Positions 20,723 to 29,868 of a stretch of DNA of 64,000 nt are shown here, piece after piece. The notes under the pieces were generated by a model. That model did not search any database, was not told where the DNA came from, and worked only from the letters and a program-made list of their open reading frames with translations. Source of the DNA: Staphylococcus americanisciuri (GTDB lineage Bacteria > Bacillota > Bacilli > Staphylococcales > Staphylococcaceae); NCBI RefSeq assembly GCF_024814435.1, contig NZ_JANUXY010000010.1, forward strand, positions 1 through 64,000, read 5' to 3'. The position numbers and the translations under genes were made by a program. Within the stretch, counting starts at the first letter, position 1. Each line of letters begins with the position of its first letter.

Positions 20723-21577
20723 ATGAAAAAATTAACTACTGCTACAATCGCTACTTTAGGCTTAGTTACATTGGGTGTTGCTTCAGCAAGTGACGCATCT
20801 GCTGCTGAACAACTAAACGTTTACTCACAATATACAACTACATACTCAGAAGTTACAGGAGATTACGTAACTGTTGATGCAAATGGTAACAAACACCACA
20901 CTTTAGATGGTAACTGGGATCCAACAATGTTCAACAACGAAAGCTACAAATTCTGGGAAGTTGATGAAAACGGTACATACGACTACTATTACTATACATT
21001 TGATAATGTAGATTACAGCTATGCAACTAACTACACAACTGTTGCTACACCAGTTGTAAACAATAATTACGACTACAATACACAATCAACAAACTATGTA
21101 GATGCTGTACCTTATGTTTACACAACAAACACTAACTATACACAACAACCTGTAGCTGCACCTACAAACAACAATGCAAGCTACAACTATACAACAACTG
21201 CAACTACGACTACTACATCTGCACCAGTAGCAACTGGCTTAACTTACACAAGTGGTGGTCAAGGTAACCTATACACTGCTGGACAATGTACATACTATGC
21301 ATATAATCGTTCAGGTGGTCGTGTTGGTTCACTTTGGGGCAATGCAAATAACTGGGCAAACGCAGCACGTTCAGCTGGTTACACTGTAAACAACACACCA
21401 GCAGCTGGTGCAATTATGCAAACAACAGCTGGTGGTTACGGTCACGTTGCTTACGTTGAAAACGTTGCGGCTAACGGTTCTGTAACAGTTTCAGAAATGA
21501 ACTATACAGGTGTTGGTCAAGTAAGCACACGTACTTTATCTGCTAGTCAAGCAGCTGGATACAACTACATCCACTAA
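20723..21577 (+). CDS. Secreted CHAP-domain wall hydrolase (SsaA-like)
   Basis: The protein has 284 residues. A signal peptide ends near SAAEQ. A long Tyr/Asn/Thr-rich linker leads to a C-terminal CHAP domain (about 180-284) with the catalytic Cys in GQCTYYAYNR and the His in GYGHVAYVE. SsaA-family proteins act as peptidoglycan amidases or endopeptidases. I chose ATG 20723 because GAGGAG lies upstream; the frame to 20612 lacks a signal peptide start. The upstream region has TGTTAC with no well-placed second half, so direct WalR control is only possible. Confidence 0.9.
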   Translation: MKKLTTATIATLGLVTLGVASASDASAAEQLNVYSQYTTTYSEVTGDYVTVDANGNKHHTLDGNWDPTMFNNESYKFWEVDENGTYDYYYYTFDNVDYSYATNYTTVATPVVNNNYDYNTQSTNYVDAVPYVYTTNTNYTQQPVAAPTNNNASYNYTTTATTTTTSAPVATGLTYTSGGQGNLYTAGQCTYYAYNRSGGRVGSLWGNANNWANAARSAGYTVNNTPAAGAIMQTTAGGYGHVAYVENVAANGSVTVSEMNYTGVGQVSTRTLSASQAAGYNYIH

Positions 21578-21596
21578 TTTGAATAATAGATATTAC

Positions 21597-21625
21597 AGAG
21601 AGTGATTCGTTCACTCTCTTTTTTT
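21597..21625 (+). terminator. Terminator after the CHAP hydrolase gene
   Basis: AGAGAGTGA and TCACTCTCT form a perfect stem with a 5-base loop, then seven Ts. Confidence 0.9.
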
Positions 21626-21773
21626 GTTGTTTATCCTAAATCTTGTTTTTTACGCTGCTCTTCTGCGTCATTCAAGCCGTTTACTTGTATCTTATGACAT
21701 GTCCATCTACAATGGTACACATCAAAATACGACAATCATGACGTTAGTCATAACAAACGATAAAGGAAAACAT

Positions 21774-22331
21774 ATGCAACGTTTATTCAAAATAACTTTT
21801 TATATAGCATTAGTCGCCATCATACTATACTTTGGCTATACGCATACGCAACAATTTTTAAAATCCTCTTCAGATTGGTATCAGGACAAAGGACGCCACC
21901 TATTCCAAATGGATCGACAAACCCAACCATTTGGACGTTATAAAAATGGGCTGTCATTTAATGGTGACAACCGTCATTATGGCGTTGACTATCATCTACC
22001 AGAAGATACACCTATTCTTGCTGCTTCTAACGGTGTGGTAACACGCACTTTTCATAACCAGTACGCTGGAAAAGTCATTGAAATACGTGAAGATAACAAT
22101 ACCTATTATCAATGGTATGCGCACCTCAATCATTTCAATGTTAAAGCCGGTCAAGTTGTTAAACAAGGCAACGTAATTGGTCATTCAGGCAACACAGGTG
22201 CATATACTACTGGTCCTCATTTACACTTTCAACGTATGGAAGGAGCTATCGGCAACGCTAACGCTATAGACCCTGAACCATTTATTGAGAAACTCCCAGA
22301 TAAGCAATATAGCCTGTTCCATATCGAATGA
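21774..22331 (+). CDS. Membrane-anchored M23 peptidase
   Basis: The protein has 185 residues. It has an N-terminal membrane segment (about 5-22). The M23 zinc site is visible: HYGVDYH (HxxxD) near 70 and GPHLHF near 150. GHSGNTG precedes the last motif, as in lysostaphin-type endopeptidases that cut peptidoglycan cross-links. ATG 21774 has AAAGGA 6 bases upstream, so the longer frame to 21624 is rejected. It follows isaA and the CHAP gene on the same strand, making a cluster of three different wall-cutting activities, though terminators separate them. Confidence 0.87.
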   Translation: MQRLFKITFYIALVAIILYFGYTHTQQFLKSSSDWYQDKGRHLFQMDRQTQPFGRYKNGLSFNGDNRHYGVDYHLPEDTPILAASNGVVTRTFHNQYAGKVIEIREDNNTYYQWYAHLNHFNVKAGQVVKQGNVIGHSGNTGAYTTGPHLHFQRMEGAIGNANAIDPEPFIEKLPDKQYSLFHIE

Positions 22332-22336
22332 CGACA

Positions 22337-22374
22337 AAATCCCCCTCCAGTTCCTATTCGCTGGAGAGGGATTT
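22337..22374. terminator. Bidirectional terminator between the M23 gene and relP
   Basis: AAATCCCCCTCCAG and CTGGAGAGGGATTT form a long stem with a 10-base loop between convergent stops. Confidence 0.88.
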
Positions 22375-22376
22375 CG

Positions 22377-23078
22377 CTATTTTTCATCATGCTGAATGTC
22401 TAGATGCACACGTTGCATTTTACTTTCTACATTGGCAATATCATCTGCACACTCTTTTAATAATTCATGATAATCATCTGTATTCTTGACAGATTTATAA
22501 TGTAACTTATGCTCTAAGCTTGCCCACATATCCATACCAATCGTACGCAGTTGCACTTCTACAGGTGTCTCAACCACACCGTCTGTTAAAAATAATGGCA
22601 CTGTCACAACAAGATGTAAACTCTTGTAACCATTCTCTTTTGGCGATTCTACGTAGTCTTTACGCCTTAAGAGATTGACATCAGACTGCTGTAATAATAA
22701 GCGCTCAACAGTATAAATATCATCAAAATAATTGCATATCACACGAATACCGGCAATATCATATATATTTGCTTTCGCTGCATCTGCACTTAACTCTAGA
22801 CCTTTGCGTTTAAGCTTTTGGATAAGACTTGGTAACTTTTTCACACGGCGCTCCATATGATGAATCGGATTATGTGCCGTTTTAACTTGGAAATCTTCAT
22901 CAAGAATGCGCAATTTCGTACTAATCTCTTCTAACGCTGCACTATAAAGATGCTCTAGCTCAACGAATTGTAACACCTTGTCCAAACTATCCGACACTTC
23001 TAAGGTTTGATGGGTATATGCCGCAATTTCTTTTTTTAAGTTTTCAATATTAAGTGGTGCTGTTTTTTCAACAAACAT
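22377..23078 (-). CDS. relP: Small alarmone synthetase RelP
   Basis: The protein has 233 residues with a single (p)ppGpp synthetase domain. Visible motifs are [16 protein letters not shown], the ENGYKSLH loop and EVQLRT, with no hydrolase domain. These enzymes make ppGpp or pppGpp from ATP and GDP/GTP. I call it RelP rather than RelQ because the length fits RelP (around 230) and the NAD-kinase partner usual for relQ is absent. ATG 23078 is preferred because GGAG lies 8 bases upstream; the GTG at 23087 overlaps that site. In S. aureus relP responds to cell-wall stress, consistent with its wall-hydrolase neighbours. Confidence 0.85.
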   Translation of the reverse strand: MFVEKTAPLNIENLKKEIAAYTHQTLEVSDSLDKVLQFVELEHLYSAALEEISTKLRILDEDFQVKTAHNPIHHMERRVKKLPSLIQKLKRKGLELSADAAKANIYDIAGIRVICNYFDDIYTVERLLLQQSDVNLLRRKDYVESPKENGYKSLHLVVTVPLFLTDGVVETPVEVQLRTIGMDMWASLEHKLHYKSVKNTDDYHELLKECADDIANVESKMQRVHLDIQHDEK

Positions 23079-23165
23079 GAGACTCACTCCAAACTTTTAT
23101 GTACTCTATTCTAGCTTACTATGTTATGACAAACGATGGCAATCTTTGTTATTTCTTCATAAACA

Positions 23166-23207
23166 AAAAGTCATTAGATGACTGGGGTATTGTCCCTAAT
23201 GACTTTT
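23166..23207 (-). terminator. Terminator after the nitroreductase gene
   Basis: AAAAGTCATTAG and CTAATGACTTTT form a perfect 12-bp stem. It lies just past the minus-strand stop at 23224 and could also work on the plus strand. Confidence 0.85.
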
Positions 23208-23223
23208 CAATGAGATTGCATCT

Positions 23224-23853
23224 CTAATGATAACTGCGGATTTTCTCTACAGGTAAACGTGACGTGCGTTTTCCTTCTTCAACGCCTTTACCAATTGCTA
23301 CAATCACAACAGGTACATAACGCTCAGGATCTAGTCCAAATGTTTCTGCAATATGTTCATGATCAAAGCCACCAATCGGATTCGTATCATAACCGAATTG
23401 ACGTGCTACAAGCATCAACTGCATCGCCGCCAAACTACTATCCACTTTAACAATATCATTCATTTGTGCAGGTGTAAGTTGCTTATACATACCGACAAAG
23501 CGACTAACCAAATCGTCTTTCACCTCTTGTGGCATAAGACCTTGTTCGACTGCCGCACCATATATATCTTCTATATATTCGTAGTTCAACATATCTCCAA
23601 ATATAATAATCATTGCAGCAGATGTATCATTCTGACGCGTATTTAATTGCACTAATCCACGTAACTTATCTTTACCTTCTTCTGACTCAACAACTACAAA
23701 ACGCCATGGTTGCATATTGATTGAAGATGGTGCTTTCGTTGCACGACGAAGTATTTCATCCATTTCGTCATGTGGAATTTTAACATCTGGATCAAACACT
23801 TTTACAGAGCGTCGCTCCATTAATACATTATTAAAATCATTATTTACTATCAT
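23224..23853 (-). CDS. Nitroreductase-family flavoprotein
   Basis: The protein has 209 residues. The family's FMN-binding N-terminus is visible (MERRSVKVFDPDVKIP) with ATKAPSSINMQPWRF, and the C-terminus has GGFDHEHIAETFG. It is a likely FMN-dependent NAD(P)H oxidoreductase; the physiological substrate is unknown. ATG 23853 follows GGAAG. It diverges from sarZ, with about 125 bases between starts, so the two may share regulation. A second family member lies at 42162. Confidence 0.85.
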   Translation of the reverse strand: MIVNNDFNNVLMERRSVKVFDPDVKIPHDEMDEILRRATKAPSSINMQPWRFVVVESEEGKDKLRGLVQLNTRQNDTSAAMIIIFGDMLNYEYIEDIYGAAVEQGLMPQEVKDDLVSRFVGMYKQLTPAQMNDIVKVDSSLAAMQLMLVARQFGYDTNPIGGFDHEHIAETFGLDPERYVPVVIVAIGKGVEEGKRTSRLPVEKIRSYH

Positions 23854-23977
23854 TATGCTAACTTCCTTTCTATTTACTAGAAATTCATCTAATCACACGC
23901 TATTTAATTATATTTTATCGTTCATAGCCATTCAAGTTTTAAGTGTTATACTAGATATAAGTAAAGGAGGGATGCAC

Positions 23978-24442
23978 TTGAACAATGATCATAGAAATTT
24001 AAACCAGCAACTTTGTTTCCTATTCTATGTCTCTTCTAAAGAAGTCATTAAAAGTTATACCGCACATCTTAAAGACTACGATCTCACTTACACAGGGTAT
24101 ATCACTCTTTCTGCATTTGGTGATGATGAAGTCCTCAATATTAAACAACTCGGAACCCGTATTTATTTAAATTCTGGAACACTTACACCTTTAATTAAAA
24201 AGCTCGTCACTAAAGGCTTAATTACGAAAAGCCGTGATGATGAAGACGAGCGTAATTTGAAACTCTCGCTAACGCCGGCAGGCAAAGCATTAAAACACAA
24301 AGTACAAAATATTTCTTGTTATGTCGGGCAAGAAATGACTATTGATAAAGAAGACGTAGACACACTTGTTAATATTTTAGATCGCTTTGTCCGTCGAAAC
24401 TTTCCATATAGAACGACAATATCTCATGACAATCAAAAATAG
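23978..24442 (+). CDS. sarZ: MarR-family redox regulator SarZ
   Basis: The protein has 154 residues. The N-terminal QLCFLFYVSSKEVIKSY segment carries the single redox-sensing Cys known in SarZ/MgrA (Cys13 in S. aureus). Next come YDLTYTGYITL, LNSGTLTPLIKKL (recognition helix) and the wing DDEDERNL. This pattern matches S. aureus SarZ better than MgrA. SarZ senses oxidation or thiol modification and controls virulence, metabolic and redox genes. TTG 23978 is the best start: AAAGGAGGG lies 7 bases upstream, whereas ATG 23972 abuts it. Confidence 0.88.
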   Translation: MNNDHRNLNQQLCFLFYVSSKEVIKSYTAHLKDYDLTYTGYITLSAFGDDEVLNIKQLGTRIYLNSGTLTPLIKKLVTKGLITKSRDDEDERNLKLSLTPAGKALKHKVQNISCYVGQEMTIDKEDVDTLVNILDRFVRRNFPYRTTISHDNQK

Positions 24443-24454
24443 AATTTATAATAT

Positions 24455-24498
24455 AAAAGCATTGTACGCGTATGTCCTTTATACAGTACAATGCTTTT
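24455..24498. terminator. Bidirectional terminator after sarZ
   Basis: AAAAGCATTGTAC and GTACAATGCTTTT form a perfect 13-bp stem between convergent stops at 24442 and 24504. Confidence 0.92.
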
Positions 24499-24503
24499 TG
24501 TAT

Positions 24504-25382
24504 TTAAAACTTCTCCCAGTATTTGCGGAACAATTGCGACACAATAACATGTAAAGGTGCTTGTACAATACGGTATAGCCACCAAGGCAGTCTCGGCACA
24601 AAGTCGTGTAGCCCAATCATGCACGCCGCTGTATCATGACCTAACCGACGAATTTCAAAGCGCGATTGACGTGCGCTCGAACCAACTAATAAACCACCTG
24701 TTATATTCATAATGACCCTTGAAGTACGTTCACTATGTTTGGCGTGTCGCATTTTAATCAGTGGAATATTGAACGGTGACAACAAGATGGTGAAATTTTC
24801 ACCATCATATACACCATTGATAAGACGCCCATGCAGTGTTCTTAAAAATCGTCCATACAGCGATAAAGCCCCCTCCATTGTAATACCTATGGGAATGTTA
24901 AGCGTTTGAATAGATCGAACTGAATGAATATCTTGTGTGACTTGAGATAAGATACCTGGTTTAAAATCCAAAGTTTGCGTACGAAGTGTGTTATAAGTAA
25001 TTGGAAAATCAAAAAGTTCAAACGCTTCTCTCAATAATGGAGATGTTTTGGTTTGAATTACCATGATATGCTTCACATTCGACTGATTGATTGCTACTGC
25101 TAGGTTATGGTATACAAGCGTCGCGCAAACATGCCGACTCCCTTGTGTCAACGATGTATAGGAATGGACTGGATCGCCTATAATGCTAATAAAGTCCATA
25201 TTCTTCACCGCTTGCTGCACATCAGCTAAGTCAAATAAGTCAATTGTTTTTGTATGACCTTCTGTTGTTTGTGTCACTCCTGGTGCAACTTGTACATAAA
25301 CCTCATATCCTTCAGCTAGTAATGATGCTACATAACGCGTTGTATAGGAATGACCATCAGTTAGAACTAAAATCTTTGCCAT
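24504..25382 (-). CDS. NAD(P)-binding Rossmann-fold protein (NmrA/epimerase-like)
   Basis: The protein has about 292 residues. It starts with a Rossmann-like strand (AKILVLTDGHSYTTRYVASLL), but the usual GxxGxxG is degenerate, so cofactor binding is doubtful. IMVIQTKTSP sits where related proteins have their fourth strand. The C-terminus is basic with a Trp-rich stretch (LPWWLYRIV) that may touch the membrane. Function is unknown. The start MAKIL at 25382 is preferred over 25409 by its position and resemblance to the fold. Confidence 0.6.
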   Translation of the reverse strand: MAKILVLTDGHSYTTRYVASLLAEGYEVYVQVAPGVTQTTEGHTKTIDLFDLADVQQAVKNMDFISIIGDPVHSYTSLTQGSRHVCATLVYHNLAVAINQSNVKHIMVIQTKTSPLLREAFELFDFPITYNTLRTQTLDFKPGILSQVTQDIHSVRSIQTLNIPIGITMEGALSLYGRFLRTLHGRLINGVYDGENFTILLSPFNIPLIKMRHAKHSERTSRVIMNITGGLLVGSSARQSRFEIRRLGHDTAACMIGLHDFVPRLPWWLYRIVQAPLHVIVSQLFRKYWEKF

Positions 25383-25540
25383 CGCTCTCACACTCTCATT
25401 TCTTATCAATTACTATCATTATAGCAAAATTATTCGTTAGACTCGCTTCTACTCGCTCTTATATTAATTAAAAAGCTTGCCCAAACGTACTATACTTCAG
25501 TCAATATTATTCCACCCTATATCAAAAATCTAGATAAACT

Positions 25541-25575
25541 AAAAGAAGGCAAAGCATAGTGCCCTACCTTCTTTT
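25541..25575 (-). terminator. Terminator after sstD
   Basis: AAAAGAAGG and CCTTCTTTT pair, with Ts following on the minus strand, directly after the sstD stop at 25586. Confidence 0.8.
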
Positions 25576-25585
25576 ATGACGATAA

Positions 25586-26626
25586 CTATTTATCTAATTT
25601 TAAACCTTTTTCAAGTTCATCTACTTGTTTTGTTGTTGTAGTGACTGAACCAGAAGCAAAGTACCATAATTTAGGATCCACTTCTACAACATCACCATTT
25701 TTAATAGCTTTAACGTCTTTAACGACATCATTACTCAATACTTGTTTCGCCGTTGATTGGCCACCGATTGCTTGTCCACGATCCATCGCAAAGATAATAT
25801 CTGGGTTTTTCTCACTCACATATTCATTTGTTACGTTTTGACCATGTTTGCTTGATTTAACATTATCATCAGCAGGTTTGAAACCTAATGTATTATAAAT
25901 AAAACTACCGAAACGATCTCCAGCGCCATATGTTGATAACTCGCCTTCATTCACTAATAAGTACATTGCAGTTTTATCTAAGTCTTTTGTTTTTTCTTTC
26001 ATGCTAGCAATTTTTTTGTCCATTTTATCAATCAGTTTTTTCACTTCATCTGATTTATCATAGATTTTACCGATTGTTTCAGCGTTTGTTTTCATTGAAT
26101 CAACATAATTGTCATAGTCTACACCCATATATACAAGTGCTGCATCTGGTGCTGCTTTCTTCAACTCATCAATCACTTGTTGGTTCGCTGTACGTGGTGA
26201 TAAGAAGATGACTTGTGGTTTTACTTTTGCAACTGCATCATAGTTAACTTCTTTCAAGTTACCTGTATTTTCATATTTATCTGCTTTGAAATCTGATAAG
26301 AAGTCCGGTAATGTTGTACCATTTTCACCTTTTGGTAATGCTGATACTTTGTCTTGTAATCCAAGCTCTTTCATAACATCTAACGTACCGTAATCTAAAA
26401 CAACTGCTCTTTCAGGATTTACAGGCACTTTAACTGTATCTTTGTATTCCTTGTCTTCGCTACCATCTTTGGCTTCACCCGACATTATGAAATCATTTTT
26501 CACTTCAACTGTTTTTGGCTCACTACTGTCCTTACTTTCTGATTTTTTCTCACTTTCATTGCTATTTCCGCATGCTACTAATACAAGCATCATAGCTAAA
26601 ACGATAAATAATCCTAACTTTTTCAT
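25586..26626 (-). CDS. sstD: Catechol-siderophore/iron substrate-binding lipoprotein SstD
   Basis: The protein has 346 residues. A lipoprotein signal ends VLVAC at about residue 20. The mature part is a class III periplasmic-binding fold (VVLDYGTLDVMKELG; VIFLSPRTANQQVIDEL). In S. aureus SstD binds catechol-type siderophores, including host stress hormones carrying iron. The gene overlaps sstC by ATGA and ends the four-gene operon. ATG 26626 lies 6 bases after GGAGG; 26629 is possible. Fur regulation is read at the operon's promoter. Confidence 0.88.
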   Translation of the reverse strand: MKKLGLFIVLAMMLVLVACGNSNESEKKSESKDSSEPKTVEVKNDFIMSGEAKDGSEDKEYKDTVKVPVNPERAVVLDYGTLDVMKELGLQDKVSALPKGENGTTLPDFLSDFKADKYENTGNLKEVNYDAVAKVKPQVIFLSPRTANQQVIDELKKAAPDAALVYMGVDYDNYVDSMKTNAETIGKIYDKSDEVKKLIDKMDKKIASMKEKTKDLDKTAMYLLVNEGELSTYGAGDRFGSFIYNTLGFKPADDNVKSSKHGQNVTNEYVSEKNPDIIFAMDRGQAIGGQSTAKQVLSNDVVKDVKAIKNGDVVEVDPKLWYFASGSVTTTTKQVDELEKGLKLDK

Positions 26627-27447
26627 CATTTTCCTCCTGTTATTTCAGATAATGTTTTATTTTGAATCTGATGAAACATACACGGTATTTCATCGAAGTA
26701 AATACAGATTTGTTGTCCCCGAATCGTTTCAATTTTGACATCCATTTCATAAAGTTGTTTCAGTATTGCTGAATCAATCACTTCTCGCTTGTTTGCCGCC
26801 TTAATCAGCTTGCCATCTTTCAATGCCACAATATCATCTGAATAAACAGACGCAAAGTTAATATCATGTATAACGATGACAATCGTTTTATTATGAAAAG
26901 CTGCCAACTCTCGTAATGTCTGCATAATTTGAACGGAATGTTTCATGTCCAAGTTATTCAATGGTTCATCAAGCAAAATATAATCAGTATCTTGAGCAAT
27001 CGTCATTGCAATATAGGCGCGTTGACATTGACCACCAGATAACGTTTTTAAATAGCGATGACGAATCTCATCCAGCTTAAGCAGTGAAATCGCTTCGTTA
27101 ACCTTCTCTTTATCCTCTTTTTTCAAATAACCTTTAGAGTATGGAAAGCGCCCAAAGTTCACAAGTTGCTCAACTGTGATATTTAATTCTGTATGATTCG
27201 TTTGTTTCAAAATTGATAGTTGTTTCGCCAAGTCATTACTGTTATAGTCTTCAATGCGTTTTCCTTCAATTTGAATATCCCCAGAATCATAATCGCTCAA
27301 TCGACTTATCGCTGACAGTAAGGTACTTTTCCCTGCACCATTTGGTCCGATGAGTGAGGTCAACCGCCCCTTGTGAACATCAACATTGATATCCGTCAAG
27401 ATCTGTTTGTTATCAATCGATTGGTTCAACCCGCGAATACGAATCAT
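26626..27447 (-). CDS. sstC: Iron-siderophore ABC transporter ATPase SstC
   Basis: The protein has 273 residues. It has Walker A GPNGAGKST near 36, the Q-loop LKQTNH, the ABC signature LSGGQCQRAYIA, Walker B DYILLDEP and the H-switch IHD. Together with SstA/SstB it powers iron-complex import. Its start overlaps the sstB stop by ATGA, and its stop overlaps sstD, indicating translational coupling. Confidence 0.9.
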   Translation of the reverse strand: MIRIRGLNQSIDNKQILTDINVDVHKGRLTSLIGPNGAGKSTLLSAISRLSDYDSGDIQIEGKRIEDYNSNDLAKQLSILKQTNHTELNITVEQLVNFGRFPYSKGYLKKEDKEKVNEAISLLKLDEIRHRYLKTLSGGQCQRAYIAMTIAQDTDYILLDEPLNNLDMKHSVQIMQTLRELAAFHNKTIVIVIHDINFASVYSDDIVALKDGKLIKAANKREVIDSAILKQLYEMDVKIETIRGQQICIYFDEIPCMFHQIQNKTLSEITGGK

Positions 27448-28403
27448 GCTGTCGTCCTCCTTCTCATCAATAAGTAAATAAAGTACATACCACCAATTAA
27501 GTTAATCAAGATACTCACCTGTGTCGTTGCTTCAAAGAGATTCTCTACGATCCACTGTGCTAAAAATAAACTAATCCAACTGATACACATCGTTGCTGGT
27601 AACATGTATTTGTGTTCAAATGTTTTCATCAACTCATGTGCTAAGTTCACAGTCAATAAGCCTAGAAAGGTAATCGGTCCAACTAATGACGTGGCAATAG
27701 CGACCATTAGCGCCACTAAAACGAGTAACAAACGCGTCAGTTGGTTGTAATGAATACCTAAGTTAATCGCTTGCGCACGACCAAGTAATAAAACATCCAT
27801 GTACGGTATCATCCAAAATGAAATGATGAGCAACACGACCAACACCGCGCCACATACCATGACTAATCGGGGGTTAGACGCATCAAAGTTCGCAAACATG
27901 TTACTCTGAACAACTAAGAAGTCTTCCGGATTAATGAGTAATTCTAGAAATCCTGTCAAGCTCCGGAAAAAGGTTCCGAGTATCACACCAATTAAGAGGA
28001 TGAAATATACAGAAAACTGACCGACTCTAAAGATACCTTCGAACAACAGTAAGGCAAACACAACCATTGCTACAAGTGATAATAAAAAGTTCAAGTAAAG
28101 GTTTGTAATGAACACAGAACCCGTTCCAAATACAAACAAAATTAATACCTTACTGAAGAGATACACAGCATCTAATCCCATAATAGAGGGTGTCAGTAAT
28201 CGATTTACTGTAATAGCTTGGAACACGACCGTTGAAGCTGCAATCGCTGCCCCAACAAGAATGATTAAGAAGAACTTTCTCAAGCGACTTGTAATCTGAT
28301 AGTCAAAGATTTCGAAGTCAATGCCGATTAAGAGGTACATCGCTGCCACAATGATCGTAACAACACCTAAGATTAATAACTTACGCAAAGGATTATTGGA
28401 CAT
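27444..28403 (-). CDS. sstB: Iron-siderophore ABC permease SstB
   Basis: The protein has 319 residues with about nine membrane segments, typical of FecCD permeases (VGPITFLGLLTVNLAHEL near the C-terminus is the conserved cytoplasmic loop contacting the ATPase). It starts inside the end of sstA (11-base overlap) and ends in ATGA with sstC. Confidence 0.88.
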   Translation of the reverse strand: MSNNPLRKLLILGVVTIIVAAMYLLIGIDFEIFDYQITSRLRKFFLIILVGAAIAASTVVFQAITVNRLLTPSIMGLDAVYLFSKVLILFVFGTGSVFITNLYLNFLLSLVAMVVFALLLFEGIFRVGQFSVYFILLIGVILGTFFRSLTGFLELLINPEDFLVVQSNMFANFDASNPRLVMVCGAVLVVLLIISFWMIPYMDVLLLGRAQAINLGIHYNQLTRLLLVLVALMVAIATSLVGPITFLGLLTVNLAHELMKTFEHKYMLPATMCISWISLFLAQWIVENLFEATTQVSILINLIGGMYFIYLLMRRRTTA

Positions 28404-29361
28404 AATGACGTCGCCCCCTTACTAGTAGAACGATAAAGATGAGTGTACCAAACACACCAATCGTTAAACCAATATTAATCTCATATGGGTATACAATGAC
28501 GCGACCTAAAATATCTGAAATCATGACAAAGATAGCTCCTAATAATGCTGTATGCGGCAATGCATGTTTCAAATGATCTCCGCGAAAAATCGACACGATA
28601 TTCGGTACAATCAAACCTAAAAATGGTAATGTTCCTACCGTCACAACAACTAGTGCTGTAATCGTCGCTGTAATAAACAAACCAATGTTCATAATCATTT
28701 CATAATTCAGACCTAAGTTCTTACTAAAGTCTCTCCCCATTCCTGCAATGGTGAACTGATTGGCGAAAAGATATGTAAGTATTAGCAGTGGTATGCTTAA
28801 ATATAAGATTTCATAACGTCCACTTGTAATAATGGCAAAGTTACCATTCAACCAATTGCTAATACTTTGAACCGCATTCGTACGCAGTGCAATGAATGTT
28901 GAAAAGCTCGATACAATGCCACCTAGCATAATCCCAATTAATGGGACGAAGATGACATCTTTGAACTTAATACGCTGAATCATTTGAACAAAGAGAAATG
29001 TTCCAGCTAGACTACACGCTACAGCGAAAGCAAGCTTGATAAGGATGTGTTGTGATGGAAAAAAGAGCAATGAAATTAAAATGCCGAGTTTTGCCCATTC
29101 CATCGTCCCCGCTGTTGTTGGACTCACAAACTTATTCTGCATCATTTGTTGCATGATAAGACCTGCAAGTGCCAATGTACTTCCTGATATCAAGATACTA
29201 ATCGTTCTAGGTATACGACTGGAGAACAAAATATTCAATTGATGTTCATCTAGTGAAAAAAGTGCATGAATCGGTACACTACTTACACCGATAAACAAAG
29301 AACACACAGTTAGAACACAGAGTATTGCAAACAACACATAACCATTCATTAAATAGCGCAT
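28393..29361 (-). CDS. sstA: Iron-siderophore ABC permease SstA
   Basis: The protein has 322 residues of the FecCD permease fold, with SRIPRTISILISGSTLALAG near residue 50 and GTLPFLGLIVPNIVS as the coupling loop. It is the first gene of sstABCD. ATG 29361 follows AAAGGAG; the frame extends to 29457 without a ribosome site and would run into the Fur box. The promoter and Fur box lie 45-95 bases upstream. Confidence 0.88.
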   Translation of the reverse strand: MRYLMNGYVLFAILCVLTVCSLFIGVSSVPIHALFSLDEHQLNILFSSRIPRTISILISGSTLALAGLIMQQMMQNKFVSPTTAGTMEWAKLGILISLLFFPSQHILIKLAFAVACSLAGTFLFVQMIQRIKFKDVIFVPLIGIMLGGIVSSFSTFIALRTNAVQSISNWLNGNFAIITSGRYEILYLSIPLLILTYLFANQFTIAGMGRDFSKNLGLNYEMIMNIGLFITATITALVVVTVGTLPFLGLIVPNIVSIFRGDHLKHALPHTALLGAIFVMISDILGRVIVYPYEINIGLTIGVFGTLIFIVLLVRGRRHYVQ

Positions 29362-29403
29362 CACTCTGTCTCCTTTATTAAAACAAACGATGATAACGAC
29401 AAT

Positions 29404-29422
29404 GCAATTGAAAATCATTATC
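29404..29422 (-). promoter_or_regulatory. Fur box on the sst promoter
   Basis: On the minus strand, GATAATGATTTTCAATTGC matches 15 of 19 bases of the Fur consensus. It sits just downstream of the -10, covering the likely transcription start, as expected for iron repression. Confidence 0.85.
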
Positions 29423-29428
29423 AATAAG

Positions 29429-29457
29429 AGTGTATCATCTTTAGTTACATTTATCAA
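29429..29457 (-). promoter_or_regulatory. Sigma-A promoter of sstABCD
   Basis: On the minus strand, TTGATA (29457-29452), a 17-base spacer and TACACT (29434-29429) precede the Fur box. Confidence 0.75.
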
Positions 29458-29570
29458 TTGAATTTCATCTAATTTTTTTGAATAAGAATATTTAATTTTA
29501 ATAATAAAAAAGCGTAAGATTGCGCATACTTGAATAACCAGTCACACACTCTTACACTCTATACAATTTC

Positions 29571-29747
29571 TTAACCACGACTAATAAATAACAACATCAA
29601 AAATAACGTTGTTAGAACAGCTGCGATAATCATGGTGTTCGTTGCTCTATTGCCTTGATTACTACTCTTTAATGCACGAATGGCAATGATCCAGCTCACG
29701 ATAACTGCAATCGCTAATATCATCAACAACACATTCATGTTGACCAT
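29571..29747 (-). CDS. Small two-helix membrane protein, unknown
   Basis: This 58-residue protein was found by reading the gap. A TM segment (LLMILAIAVIVSWIIAI) is followed by a polar loop (RALKSSNQGNR) and a second TM ending in FISRG. A GGAGG ribosome site sits 3 bases before ATG 29747; ATG 29738, 12 bases from it, is the alternative. No family is recognised. It lies between sstA (divergent side) and the cid locus. Confidence 0.6.
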   Translation of the reverse strand: MVNMNVLLMILAIAVIVSWIIAIRALKSSNQGNRATNTMIIAAVLTTLFLMLLFISRG

Positions 29748-29868
29748 ACACCTCCATTAGTGTCATTTCGCACGCTTATCTTAACATAAAATCATTTAAA
29801 GATGTGCAATAAAATGTCTGTATGTGCATGAATAAAGTCTCATAGTATAGACATATGTTTAGTTTTAT

